A stretch of 64,000 bases of DNA from an uncultured Tenacibaculum sp. (GTDB taxonomy: Bacteria > Bacteroidota > Bacteroidia > Flavobacteriales > Flavobacteriaceae). The stretch is from the NCBI RefSeq assembly GCF_947495995.1, contig NZ_CANMAX010000003.1:434001-498000 (forward strand). Direction: 5' to 3'. Within the stretch, counting starts at the first letter, position 1. Each line of letters starts with the position of its first letter. The notes below the pieces were generated by a model. It did no database searches, was not told the DNA's origin, and was given only the letters and a program-made list of their open reading frames with translations. Positions 8,030 to 15,856 of this stretch are shown here, piece by piece. The position numbers were made by a program, and so were the translations under genes.

Positions 8030-10156
8030 TTATTTTTTGTTGCTTACAGCATACAAGCTTTTATTTCCATCTTTATCTCTTATGATATTTACAGTAGCAA
8101 TTTTTGAATAATCAATTTTTTCAAATTTTTCTTTGCTGATTGATTTATTATCTAAGTAATAATTAGAGATTACATTCTTATTACTCAAAGGAGAGTTCTT
8201 AGAACTGAATAATTTGTTAAATTTATTACCAGTTGAATTCCTTTTAGCTATTACTTTTCTTTTAGCAGTAAAATTTCCTTCTTTAGGTTTAGGAGGTGGC
8301 GGAATATTACTTTTTTCACCTTTCTTAACTTTAGGATACGTTCTTTTCGGTGGAGGTGGAATATTACTTTTCTCTCCTTTTTTTACTTTTGGATACCTTC
8401 TTTTCGGCGGAGGCGGAATATTAGTTTCATCTCCTTTTCTTACTACTGCTCCATATTTTGATGAACTTTCTTCTGGAGTAATTAATTTTCCTGATTTAGT
8501 AACTTCTTGTCCGAAGCGATTATAATATTGTATACCTTTTTTGTTTTTTACATAAAATAGTTTTTCGCCATTCGCATCGTAAATTTCCTTTTTATGTTTC
8601 TTCATACGAGGCGGAGGAGGTGGCAGCATTTTTCTTTCTTCAGGAGTTAGTTCAGAAGTTTTCTTTGTTATTGTTTTGCCATCTTTATTGGTGTACGTAA
8701 AAGTGCCTTTCCTACGGTTTACAATCTTAGGATTCGAACGTTTAGGAATAGAATCTTTACTTATTTTTTCAATAGGCTGACTTTTTCCCTTTTTAGCTGC
8801 TAACCATTTTTTGAAAGCTTTTTGTTGTTTTTCTTTTCTCTTTTTTCTGAATTTTGGAGTTTCTAGTGAATACTGATATTCTTGAGGAAAACGTTTGCTC
8901 CTAGCATTTTTATGAACAAAACTTCCAGAGTAATCTTCGAAATCGGTATTCTTGTATGAATTTAGTTCTTTGTTGTCAGCAACTTTCCCGTCGATCCAAA
9001 TAGCGTATTTTTCTTTGTTTTTTAATTGCTCAATAAGCGCTTTCGATGGTTTTTTAGGAGCTGAGTTTCCAGAGAAAAGTTTAATTTGTTTCTTTTCTTC
9101 TTCTGTTAATTCGCTATACTTTTTTGTTACTGTATTACCATTTTTATCCTTAACAGTTACGATAGCATTTCTGTAAGCAAAATCTTTGTAAGTGTATTCT
9201 GAAGAATCTTTAGGTTCTTGTTTGTTTATACCATCATCAGAAGATGTTAAAGCACTGCTGTCGTCAATAAATGTAAAAGGCTTTTTTTCAGAAGCCTCAA
9301 CCCGTTCAGCAAGTATAAATAATAGTCCACATAATAATGGGATAACACTCATCTTTTTCAGCAAAATTGCTTTGCCAGATTTTTGTTTAGTCATCATAAG
9401 TAATCTTTTTTTAGTTAAAATAAAATTCAAATTACTGGCCAAGTAATATTCTTTTCTACCAGAACTTCTTTTCAGTAAAAGCTCTTGATATGTAATTGTA
9501 TTGTCGTGTATGTCTATAACTGAAGCATCTGCAATAAATTCATGATTTAAACGAATTGCTTTTTTTAAGTAAATAAAAACAGGATTAAACCAAAGAATAG
9601 CGTGCAATATTTCAATTAAAATAATATCGAAAGTGTGATTTTGAGTTACATGTGTTAGCTCATGCGTAAAGAGTTCTTTTTCTATACTATCATTATTATA
9701 TTCATCTTTGTTTATAAAAATGTAATTCCAAAATGTATGTGGAGCAATTTTATCGTTAACCAATACAAGTTTAGCATTATGAAAATCTACAACTTCATGT
9801 TGGCGTATTCTTTTGATAATATTGAATAAATTCTTGAAAAACCTGAATAAAAATAGTCCTGCAATAACTGTATATATGACTTTAAAGAATAGTAAAAAAT
9901 CAAAATAGTTAGTTGCTTTTCCTGTTTCGCCAGGATTTAGTGCTATTGTTTCATCTAAAATATATGGGATTATAGATTCAGGATGAATTCCAGAACTTAC
10001 ATATATTGTGTACTGAGGAATTAAAAAAGAGAATACTAAACTTCCTATTAAAAAGAATCGATTAAAGTTATGCATCTTTTCTTTTTGCAATACAAAATGA
10101 TAGAAAGTCAGCAAAACAGTTAAACAAATTGTAAATTTTAGAATATAACTAATCAT
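8030..10156 (-). CDS. BlaR1/MecR1-like M56 family membrane metallopeptidase
   Basis: A 708-residue protein with an N-terminal block of membrane helices (about residues 3-20, 34-50 and 87-107) and a cytosolic zinc protease motif HELTH (H165, E166, H169) with a downstream NHEFIADA (E206), then a fourth helix near residue 270. This is the antirepressor-protease half of BlaR1. In place of the beta-lactamase-like sensor is a long, lysine-rich extracytoplasmic tail with two segments reading TVKDKNGNTVTKKYSELTEEE-like and repeated IPPPPK motifs. It overlaps the upstream BlaI-like repressor gene by eight bases. By family it should cleave that repressor on receiving a signal; the signal is unknown and need not be a beta-lactam. 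Confidence 0.85.
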   Translation of the reverse strand: MISYILKFTICLTVLLTFYHFVLQKEKMHNFNRFFLIGSLVFSFLIPQYTIYVSSGIHPESIIPYILDETIALNPGETGKATNYFDFLLFFKVIYTVIAGLFLFRFFKNLFNIIKRIRQHEVVDFHNAKLVLVNDKIAPHTFWNYIFINKDEYNNDSIEKELFTHELTHVTQNHTFDIILIEILHAILWFNPVFIYLKKAIRLNHEFIADASVIDIHDNTITYQELLLKRSSGRKEYYLASNLNFILTKKRLLMMTKQKSGKAILLKKMSVIPLLCGLLFILAERVEASEKKPFTFIDDSSALTSSDDGINKQEPKDSSEYTYKDFAYRNAIVTVKDKNGNTVTKKYSELTEEEKKQIKLFSGNSAPKKPSKALIEQLKNKEKYAIWIDGKVADNKELNSYKNTDFEDYSGSFVHKNARSKRFPQEYQYSLETPKFRKKRKEKQQKAFKKWLAAKKGKSQPIEKISKDSIPKRSNPKIVNRRKGTFTYTNKDGKTITKKTSELTPEERKMLPPPPPRMKKHKKEIYDANGEKLFYVKNKKGIQYYNRFGQEVTKSGKLITPEESSSKYGAVVRKGDETNIPPPPKRRYPKVKKGEKSNIPPPPKRTYPKVKKGEKSNIPPPPKPKEGNFTAKRKVIAKRNSTGNKFNKLFSSKNSPLSNKNVISNYYLDNKSISKEKFEKIDYSKIATVNIIRDKDGNKSLYAVSNKK

Positions 10157-10523
10157 TATTTTGCTCTTTAATTTGATTGTCTATAATCTTTCGTAATTCT
10201 TTTAATTCATCTACAGATAAATCTGTTTCTTTAGTGAAAAATGAAGCAAACTGACTCGCAGAATCGTTAAAAAAGTTTTTAATTAAACCATTTACATGTT
10301 TAGAAAAGTAATCTGTTTTTCTAACCAAAGGGAAATATTCTCTTGATTTTCCAAACAACTTGTAGTCAATAAAACCTTTATCTCTCATACGTTTTAATAA
10401 CGTAGCCAGTGTAGTTGTTGCAGGTTTAGGATCTGGAAACTCTTGTAATAAGTCTTTCATAAAAGCCTTATCTAATTTCCATAAATATTGCATTACTTGT
10501 TCTTCTGCTTTAGATAATTTCAT
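10149..10523 (-). CDS. BlaI/MecI/CopY family transcriptional repressor
   Basis: A 124-residue winged-helix repressor. It begins MKLSKAEEQVMQYLWKLDKA, the classic start of the family, has the recognition region PATTTLATLLKRMRDKGFIDYK (about residues 33-54) and a C-terminal dimerisation helix pair. It represses its own operon and is inactivated when the partner M56 protease cleaves it. Three dyads of the TACA..TGTA type stand between this gene and the divergent gene at 10624, which supports autoregulation and possibly control of the divergent pair. It is the first gene of the operon with the M56 peptidase (8-base overlap). Confidence 0.93.
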   Translation of the reverse strand: MKLSKAEEQVMQYLWKLDKAFMKDLLQEFPDPKPATTTLATLLKRMRDKGFIDYKLFGKSREYFPLVRKTDYFSKHVNGLIKNFFNDSASQFASFFTKETDLSVDELKELRKIIDNQIKEQNND

Positions 10524-10585
10524 TTCTACAAGATTAGAATTTACTCTACAAATGTAGAGATAAAATTTAATTCTACAAGTGTAGA
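10524..10585. promoter_or_regulatory. BlaI-type operators (two perfect dyads, one imperfect)
   Basis: Two perfect inverted repeats with the TACA-TGTA core that BlaI/MecI repressors bind: CTCTACA-aa-TGTAGAG at 10544-10559 and TCTACA-ag-TGTAGA at 10572-10585. A third, imperfect copy (TTCTACA-ag-ATTAGAA) at 10524-10539 abuts the repressor start codon. Centres are about 20 and 27 bases apart. They fill the divergent intergenic region, so both the repressor operon and the forward pair at 10624-11840 could be regulated. Confidence 0.85.
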
Positions 10586-10623
10586 GTAAAACTTTTTTAA
10601 TTTTGAGTGTGTATTTTTGTGAT

Positions 10624-11193
10624 ATGAGATTACTTTTTTTGTTGAGTTTTTTTATGGTTTTTAAGTTAAGCTCACAGTTTAAATACGAGAGAGAATATAG
10701 GGTTTCAGAAGAAAAAGTTCCGAAATCAGCTATTACATTTTTAGAACAGTTTCAGTTGTCAAAAAAAATTAAATGGTACGGAGAAGAAAGTCAGGATGGA
10801 AAAACTTTTGAAGCTAAATTTTACTATAAATCTCAAAAATATAGTTTCGAATTTGATGAAAAAGGTAAAATAATTGACGTTGAAGTAAAGCGTAAATTGA
10901 AAAATATAGAAAAAGAAGATCGCCTAAATATTGAAGCGAAATTAAAGACTCTTTTTAGAAAATACAGACTTAAAAAATTACAGATTCAGTTTTCTGGAAC
11001 TTCTCAAAATATTGTTGAACAACTTACCAAGTATTTAGAAAGCGATAATTACGATAGCGCGTTGTTTGAACTTGTAGTTTCTGGTGTAAAAAAGAAACAT
11101 CGTGATTTATACGAGTTGCTTCTAAACTCTAAAGGAGAAGTTTTAAAGGAGTTGAAATTTAAAGAGTTGAATTCAGATAATTTAGAGTTTTAA
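10624..11193 (+). CDS. Secreted hypothetical protein, 189 aa, PepSY-like fold possible
   Basis: It starts at the ATG at 10624, which opens a signal peptide (MRLLFLLSFFMVFKLSSQ). The mature protein is charged and contains EAKFYYKSQKYSFEFDEKGK, a strand-turn-strand pattern followed by DVEVK, reminiscent of PepSY-like periplasmic domains; I would not press that. It should be exported. Its frame ends in TAATG, overlapping the ATG of the beta-barrel gene at 11193, so the two are coupled. The gene diverges from the blaI-like repressor and shares its operator region, which suggests control by the same repressor. Function unknown. Confidence 0.7.
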   Translation: MRLLFLLSFFMVFKLSSQFKYEREYRVSEEKVPKSAITFLEQFQLSKKIKWYGEESQDGKTFEAKFYYKSQKYSFEFDEKGKIIDVEVKRKLKNIEKEDRLNIEAKLKTLFRKYRLKKLQIQFSGTSQNIVEQLTKYLESDNYDSALFELVVSGVKKKHRDLYELLLNSKGEVLKELKFKELNSDNLEF

Positions 11194-11840
11194 TGCGACG
11201 AGTTTTAGTGTTGTTTTCAGTATTATGGATAGGAAAAGTCTTTGCTCAGTCTACTTTTTCTGCAGGTTTGTTGCCTAAAGTTGTTACTTCTTTTAAAGTT
11301 TCACCGAATATAAAATGGGCGAATGGAATAGAATCGAGAACTTTTATTTATGATGAAGAGTTTAAGTTTTCTCATAGTTTAGTTGATGTATCTTCAATTT
11401 TTTCATTGAAAACAAGAATGAATAATAAATTAAATTTTGGATTTATTTTTCGTTTTAAAGAAGGTAAAGTAGAATACAGATCGCTACAGCATTATAATAT
11501 TATTCAAAGATTAGAACATTTACAGTTAGGTCATCGTTTTGCTTTTGAACAATTTTACGATGATATTATAAATTTAAGAGGAAGATATAGAGTTACATTA
11601 CAAAAAGCTTTGAATGGAGATAAAATAGATGTTTACGAATGGTATATGAAGTTTAGTAATGAGTATTTGTGGCAGTTTAATGATGAAACTTTAGAAATTA
11701 GATTATCACCTAATTTAGGTTATAGGTTAAGTAAAAAGAACAAAATAGAAATAGGAGTGGAGTATCGCGCTTCTGATTTTACAAGAACGATTGATAAAAA
11801 TCAATTATGGACACGATGTACAATGTATATCAGTTTATAA
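11193..11840 (+). CDS. Outer membrane beta-barrel protein, DUF2490-like
   Basis: A 215-residue protein with a signal peptide (MRRVLVLFSVLWIGKVFAQ) and a series of short amphipathic strands with alternating hydrophobic residues (for example KLNFGFIFRFKEGKVEYRS, RGRYRVTLQ, IEIGVEYRASDF), ending in a terminal strand. This is the pattern of the small beta-barrels annotated as DUF2490 in Bacteroidota. It should sit in the outer membrane. It overlaps the upstream secreted-protein gene (TAATG) and ends at a strong bidirectional terminator. Its position divergent from a BlaI/M56 pair hints at an envelope stress response, but that is inference. Confidence 0.7.
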   Translation: MRRVLVLFSVLWIGKVFAQSTFSAGLLPKVVTSFKVSPNIKWANGIESRTFIYDEEFKFSHSLVDVSSIFSLKTRMNNKLNFGFIFRFKEGKVEYRSLQHYNIIQRLEHLQLGHRFAFEQFYDDIINLRGRYRVTLQKALNGDKIDVYEWYMKFSNEYLWQFNDETLEIRLSPNLGYRLSKKNKIEIGVEYRASDFTRTIDKNQLWTRCTMYISL

Positions 11841-11841
11841 A

Positions 11842-11870
11842 AAAAATCCGCTTTTATGAAGCGGATTTTT
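11842..11870. terminator. Bidirectional intrinsic terminator
   Basis: Twelve-base perfect stem AAAAATCCGCTT / AAGCGGATTTTT with a 5-base loop, between the convergent ends of the genes at 11193-11840 and 11877-13814. Confidence 0.9.
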
Positions 11871-11876
11871 TATTGT

Positions 11877-13814
11877 CTATTTTTTCTTGAATTCAATATA
11901 GCTACTTTGCATATTAATTACTTCGTTGTAAAACTTCTTTATATAATGATATTCAATTTCGTTGTAAACAGCTTTACTAAAAAAAAGCTTATTGTAAATT
12001 TTAATTTGATCGCCTGTAGTTTTTACGTTCAAAATTGCTCTTCCTCCTTTATTTGGTAATGAAATTGCTTTAGTTTTTGGTAGTTGAGAAACCTCATAGC
12101 CTTCAGGAATTTTGATCGTAATATTAAAAGCTTTAGACCAAGCATGACCAAAATCAACAGGGAATTTTCTTTCTTTTAATTTAAAAGGATTCACACTATT
12201 TCGATCAATAATAAAAGGATTAATTCGAATCACATTTTCTAACTCTAAATCTGGTATGGAAACACTGTAAAATGTTTTAAAAGAATCTTTACCATTTTTA
12301 GAAGGAATGGCATTAAATTCATCTACTTCTATGAGTGGATATCTAGTTTCAAAATCTTCTAAATATTTATCTTCAGATTTTGAACCGAAAGCTTTACGCT
12401 CACCAATAGCATAATATCCTTTTTTAGCTGTAATTATTTTTCCAACAAAGACATCGTCTTTAAATTCTAGATTAATACTATGATTTTTATATGATTTGAA
12501 TTTAGGTTTAATTAATTCCCAATAACTTCCCTTTTTAAAGTCTAAAACACGTCCTTCACCATTTAAACATCTGTATGGAATTTCCCCAAACATTAACTGT
12601 TTGTCTGTAGCATCTAAGAAATACGTTTCTCCATCAATTACTGTTTTAATAATAACATAATTAAATTCTGATATAGAAGGATAAAGTTTAGTAACAACTC
12701 CGTTTTGACGAGTTGATAAAACAACTAAATAGGTTTCTATATTAGCAGCAGTTAAAGCATTATATAGTGTTAAGTTAATTGCATCTACAGCACCTACTTT
12801 ATCATCATAAATATTTTTAACTTTTATCTTTTTTCTACTCCAATATTTATCATTCCAATTTAAGCGTTCTTGAATGTGTTTGTATACAGCGTCTGCTCGT
12901 TCAAAATCATTTTTTATGGTTAATAAATTAGATGGTAAGTTTCTTTTAAAGTAATTTTTCTTTGAAGTTTGTCCGTCGAAAAAATTGTTTTTTAACGTCT
13001 TATCTGCATCTTTCCAGGTACTGGTGTAGTTTGTAACTTTACCATCCATTGCTGTATAAGAAATTGACTCAAAAATAATTTTAGATTTAAAATTATCTTC
13101 AGCAAGCATAAAGTTTTCTCCTTTAAAAGCAGGAATATTATCTAATCCGTATTCAATAACCCAACAATCACCATCACCAACACCGTCTATGTGAACACAA
13201 TTATTTTTGATGTAGCTATTACTTCTGTCTAAAGGTCTACTAGATCTAAGTCGAACATTGTGTTTCCAGTTTCCTAAAATAGAAGCTGTAAAATCACTTT
13301 TCATCTTTGGAATATCAGACTGAAAATTCCAATCGTTCAATTGAGAATACGGAGAAATTATACTGTAGGTGTATTCAATTACACATCCTACTTTTAAGTC
13401 AGGTAACGTAAAACTAGTTTGTTTCCATGTTTCAGAAAGTTGTTTTCTGAAAATGTTTTTATCTGATACATATGTTCTTCTAATAAAATCTCCTTGTAAA
13501 CTATAAGTAACAGCTTTAATGTTTTTAACATCTTCAGATTTGTAGGTGTTTATTGCAATTGTTGCTCTATCAAACTCTTCTTTACTGAAAATTTTTACTC
13601 TTTTGTATACATCTCTTCTGAATCTATAATTATTTTCACGATCTACATATTGATATCCTCTTTCTTCTAAAACCACAGCTTTAGCAGTGCTATCTTTGTC
13701 ATAAAGTTTCATAGCTAGCTCGTCTTTAGAGATGTAGCCTAGTTTTTGAAAATCTTCCATTTGTGCAGAAAGACAAACTGTAAAAACTAAAAAGTAAAGT
13801 TTAATAAGTTTCAT
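11877..13814 (-). CDS. DUF3857 / transglutaminase-like secreted protein, third of three (triad lost)
   Basis: A 645-residue exported protein (signal peptide MKLIKLYFLVFTVCLSAQ) with an N-terminal DUF3857 region, a central transglutaminase-like domain and a C-terminal DUF3858-like region. The three genes at 11877-17761 are consecutive on the reverse strand, and this is the last. In the transglutaminase core the catalytic Cys position reads GAVDAINL (no Cys), the His position reads EFNYVII (Asn instead of His), and only the Asp strand (YFLDATD) survives. It therefore cannot act as a papain-like transglutaminase or protease by the normal mechanism. It probably binds something in the envelope. 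Confidence 0.82.
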   Translation of the reverse strand: MKLIKLYFLVFTVCLSAQMEDFQKLGYISKDELAMKLYDKDSTAKAVVLEERGYQYVDRENNYRFRRDVYKRVKIFSKEEFDRATIAINTYKSEDVKNIKAVTYSLQGDFIRRTYVSDKNIFRKQLSETWKQTSFTLPDLKVGCVIEYTYSIISPYSQLNDWNFQSDIPKMKSDFTASILGNWKHNVRLRSSRPLDRSNSYIKNNCVHIDGVGDGDCWVIEYGLDNIPAFKGENFMLAEDNFKSKIIFESISYTAMDGKVTNYTSTWKDADKTLKNNFFDGQTSKKNYFKRNLPSNLLTIKNDFERADAVYKHIQERLNWNDKYWSRKKIKVKNIYDDKVGAVDAINLTLYNALTAANIETYLVVLSTRQNGVVTKLYPSISEFNYVIIKTVIDGETYFLDATDKQLMFGEIPYRCLNGEGRVLDFKKGSYWELIKPKFKSYKNHSINLEFKDDVFVGKIITAKKGYYAIGERKAFGSKSEDKYLEDFETRYPLIEVDEFNAIPSKNGKDSFKTFYSVSIPDLELENVIRINPFIIDRNSVNPFKLKERKFPVDFGHAWSKAFNITIKIPEGYEVSQLPKTKAISLPNKGGRAILNVKTTGDQIKIYNKLFFSKAVYNEIEYHYIKKFYNEVINMQSSYIEFKKK

Positions 13815-13833
13815 AGTGGTTGTTTATAAAAGG

Positions 13834-15843
13834 TTATTTTTTACTTAAAACAATTTTTTCCATTTGTTTAGCTACGATTTGTTTGTAAAACTCTTTGGTA
13901 GCTTGATAATATACTGGCGAAATCATTGCTTGATTTAATTGTAAGATCGAACTAATTTGAACTCCTTTTTCAGTAGCTGTTGCTTTGAATTTGAAAAGTC
14001 CTAAACTTTCTGGTAAACCTATGGCTAATTGTTCTGGTACAAATTCTACTTGATAACCTTCAGGAATTTGAATAGATATATTGTTCTTAATTTTTCTAGG
14101 TGTAGCAAATTCAATAGGGAATTTACGATCTTCACTTTTAAAAGGATTTTCTTTCTGTGTTAGGAATAAAAGCGGATTTATATATAGCTTACTGTTAACT
14201 TCTTCAATTAAATTATCAGAAGAAAACTTAATCATTCGACTTAATTTTTTTCCAAGGTTTTTCTCGTTTCTACTTTTAAATTCTTCAATTTCAATATCGT
14301 AAAGTTCTTCGAATTTAGAGATTAAATCTTCTTTTTGAATATGATTGAATCTTTTTCTGTCAAGTAAAGCGTCAAATCTTGTAGAATTTTGCATTATATA
14401 TCCACTTAATTCACTTTCATCTTCAATTTTTACTTTGATGTTATTCTCTCTTGTTGAGTGTGTAGAAGAAGTTAATTTAACCCAAGAAGAAGCTCCTGCT
14501 CGTGTTACTTTTCTACCGTTCCAGTTTAATGCTCGAATTGGAAGTAAATTCGGAATAGAATATGGTTCTGTAGCATCTAATAAAACATATTTTCCATCTG
14601 AAAATTCAATCATAGAAATTACATAGTTAAATCCGTCTATTGTTGGGAAAACTGGAACTCCATTTGATCGAGAGCTAACTAAAACCGGATTAGCATTTAA
14701 TCCAGCAGATCTTAGCATAGATGTTAGCATTAAATTAATATCAGCAACATTTCCAACACCTTCTTTGTATGCTTTTTTAACTCCAAATTCAGCTGTAGTT
14801 CTGTAATTTCCATTCCATTTTACTTTAGCTTTTACAAGCTGAAAAATTGCACCAGCTTTTTCATAATCATTAGTAGCAGCGCTTAATACAGTAGCTAAAT
14901 CTTTTTTGTAATATCCGCTCTTTTCAAGCTCGCCTCCAAAACTTTTGTATTTGTAAATACGTTTACTAACGTCTTCCCATGTAGTTGCGTAAAATCGAGG
15001 AGAACCATTAGGGTATTTTACGTAGGATAATTCATATTTAATTCCTCCTCTATAGTTTGCGATATTGGCAACAAAAGGTTCATCGTCTTTTAAAGCAGGA
15101 ATGTTACTTGCATTAAATTTATCGATATTAAATTTTAAATCTTGATCGTAACTGCTCCCTCTTTTTGTTAGGCCAAATTCATCTTTATACTCTTGAACAA
15201 GATGTATCGTTCCATTTCTCGTTGATTTTGTAACAGGTACACTGTAGTATCCTTTAGAAGCTTTTTTAAAGTTGAAATATTCAGGAGCTTCAATTGTTAC
15301 TTCTAGTTTATTTACTGGAATATCATATTGAAATTGAACAGGATCAATATTGCTGATGTAAGGAGAAGTTGTTGTATATTTTAAATCAATAATACTTCCT
15401 TCTTTTACTTCAGGAAAAGCAATTTTTACAGCAGTTAAATTATCTGTGATTTCTTCATTAAAACGATGTTCCTTTTTTAATTTAACTTTTGTTACTTTAT
15501 CGTCTAAATAGTTAAAAGTATATCCTTTAATAGATTTGATCTTTTCTCTATTTCCACTTGCGCTAAATAGCATAATTCTAAAGTTCGCCTTATCTAAAGC
15601 TTCTTTATTATAAATTTTTATTCTTTTGTGTATTTCGTTAATTAAATAGAAACCTTCACTATTACTATACCTGTAGTGTGTTCTTCTTTTGTTGAATAAA
15701 AACGCAGCGTTTGCTGTTGAATCTTTTTCGTGGGATTTTTGTAAAACTTCTTCTTTTGAAACTTTACCAAATTTAATTTCTTGAGTAAAGCCATGCTTAG
15801 CTACAGCTACTAAGCATAGTAGCATCATTAGTTTATTTCTCAT
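13834..15843 (-). CDS. DUF3857 / transglutaminase-like secreted protein, second of three (triad lost)
   Basis: A 669-residue protein from the ATG at 15843, which opens a signal peptide (MRNKLMMLLCLVAVAKHGFTQ); a longer frame from 15879 would overlap the upstream gene and weaken that signal. The domain order matches its neighbours: DUF3857, transglutaminase-like, C-terminal beta domain. The catalytic Cys region reads GVGNVADINLML without Cys, the His position reads GFNYVI with Asn, and the Asp strand LLDATEP is kept. It shares these same losses with the third gene, so the two are closer to each other than to the first. Exported; function unknown. Confidence 0.82.
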   Translation of the reverse strand: MRNKLMMLLCLVAVAKHGFTQEIKFGKVSKEEVLQKSHEKDSTANAAFLFNKRRTHYRYSNSEGFYLINEIHKRIKIYNKEALDKANFRIMLFSASGNREKIKSIKGYTFNYLDDKVTKVKLKKEHRFNEEITDNLTAVKIAFPEVKEGSIIDLKYTTTSPYISNIDPVQFQYDIPVNKLEVTIEAPEYFNFKKASKGYYSVPVTKSTRNGTIHLVQEYKDEFGLTKRGSSYDQDLKFNIDKFNASNIPALKDDEPFVANIANYRGGIKYELSYVKYPNGSPRFYATTWEDVSKRIYKYKSFGGELEKSGYYKKDLATVLSAATNDYEKAGAIFQLVKAKVKWNGNYRTTAEFGVKKAYKEGVGNVADINLMLTSMLRSAGLNANPVLVSSRSNGVPVFPTIDGFNYVISMIEFSDGKYVLLDATEPYSIPNLLPIRALNWNGRKVTRAGASSWVKLTSSTHSTRENNIKVKIEDESELSGYIMQNSTRFDALLDRKRFNHIQKEDLISKFEELYDIEIEEFKSRNEKNLGKKLSRMIKFSSDNLIEEVNSKLYINPLLFLTQKENPFKSEDRKFPIEFATPRKIKNNISIQIPEGYQVEFVPEQLAIGLPESLGLFKFKATATEKGVQISSILQLNQAMISPVYYQATKEFYKQIVAKQMEKIVLSKK

Positions 15844-15856
15844 AGTTTTAGGGTGA

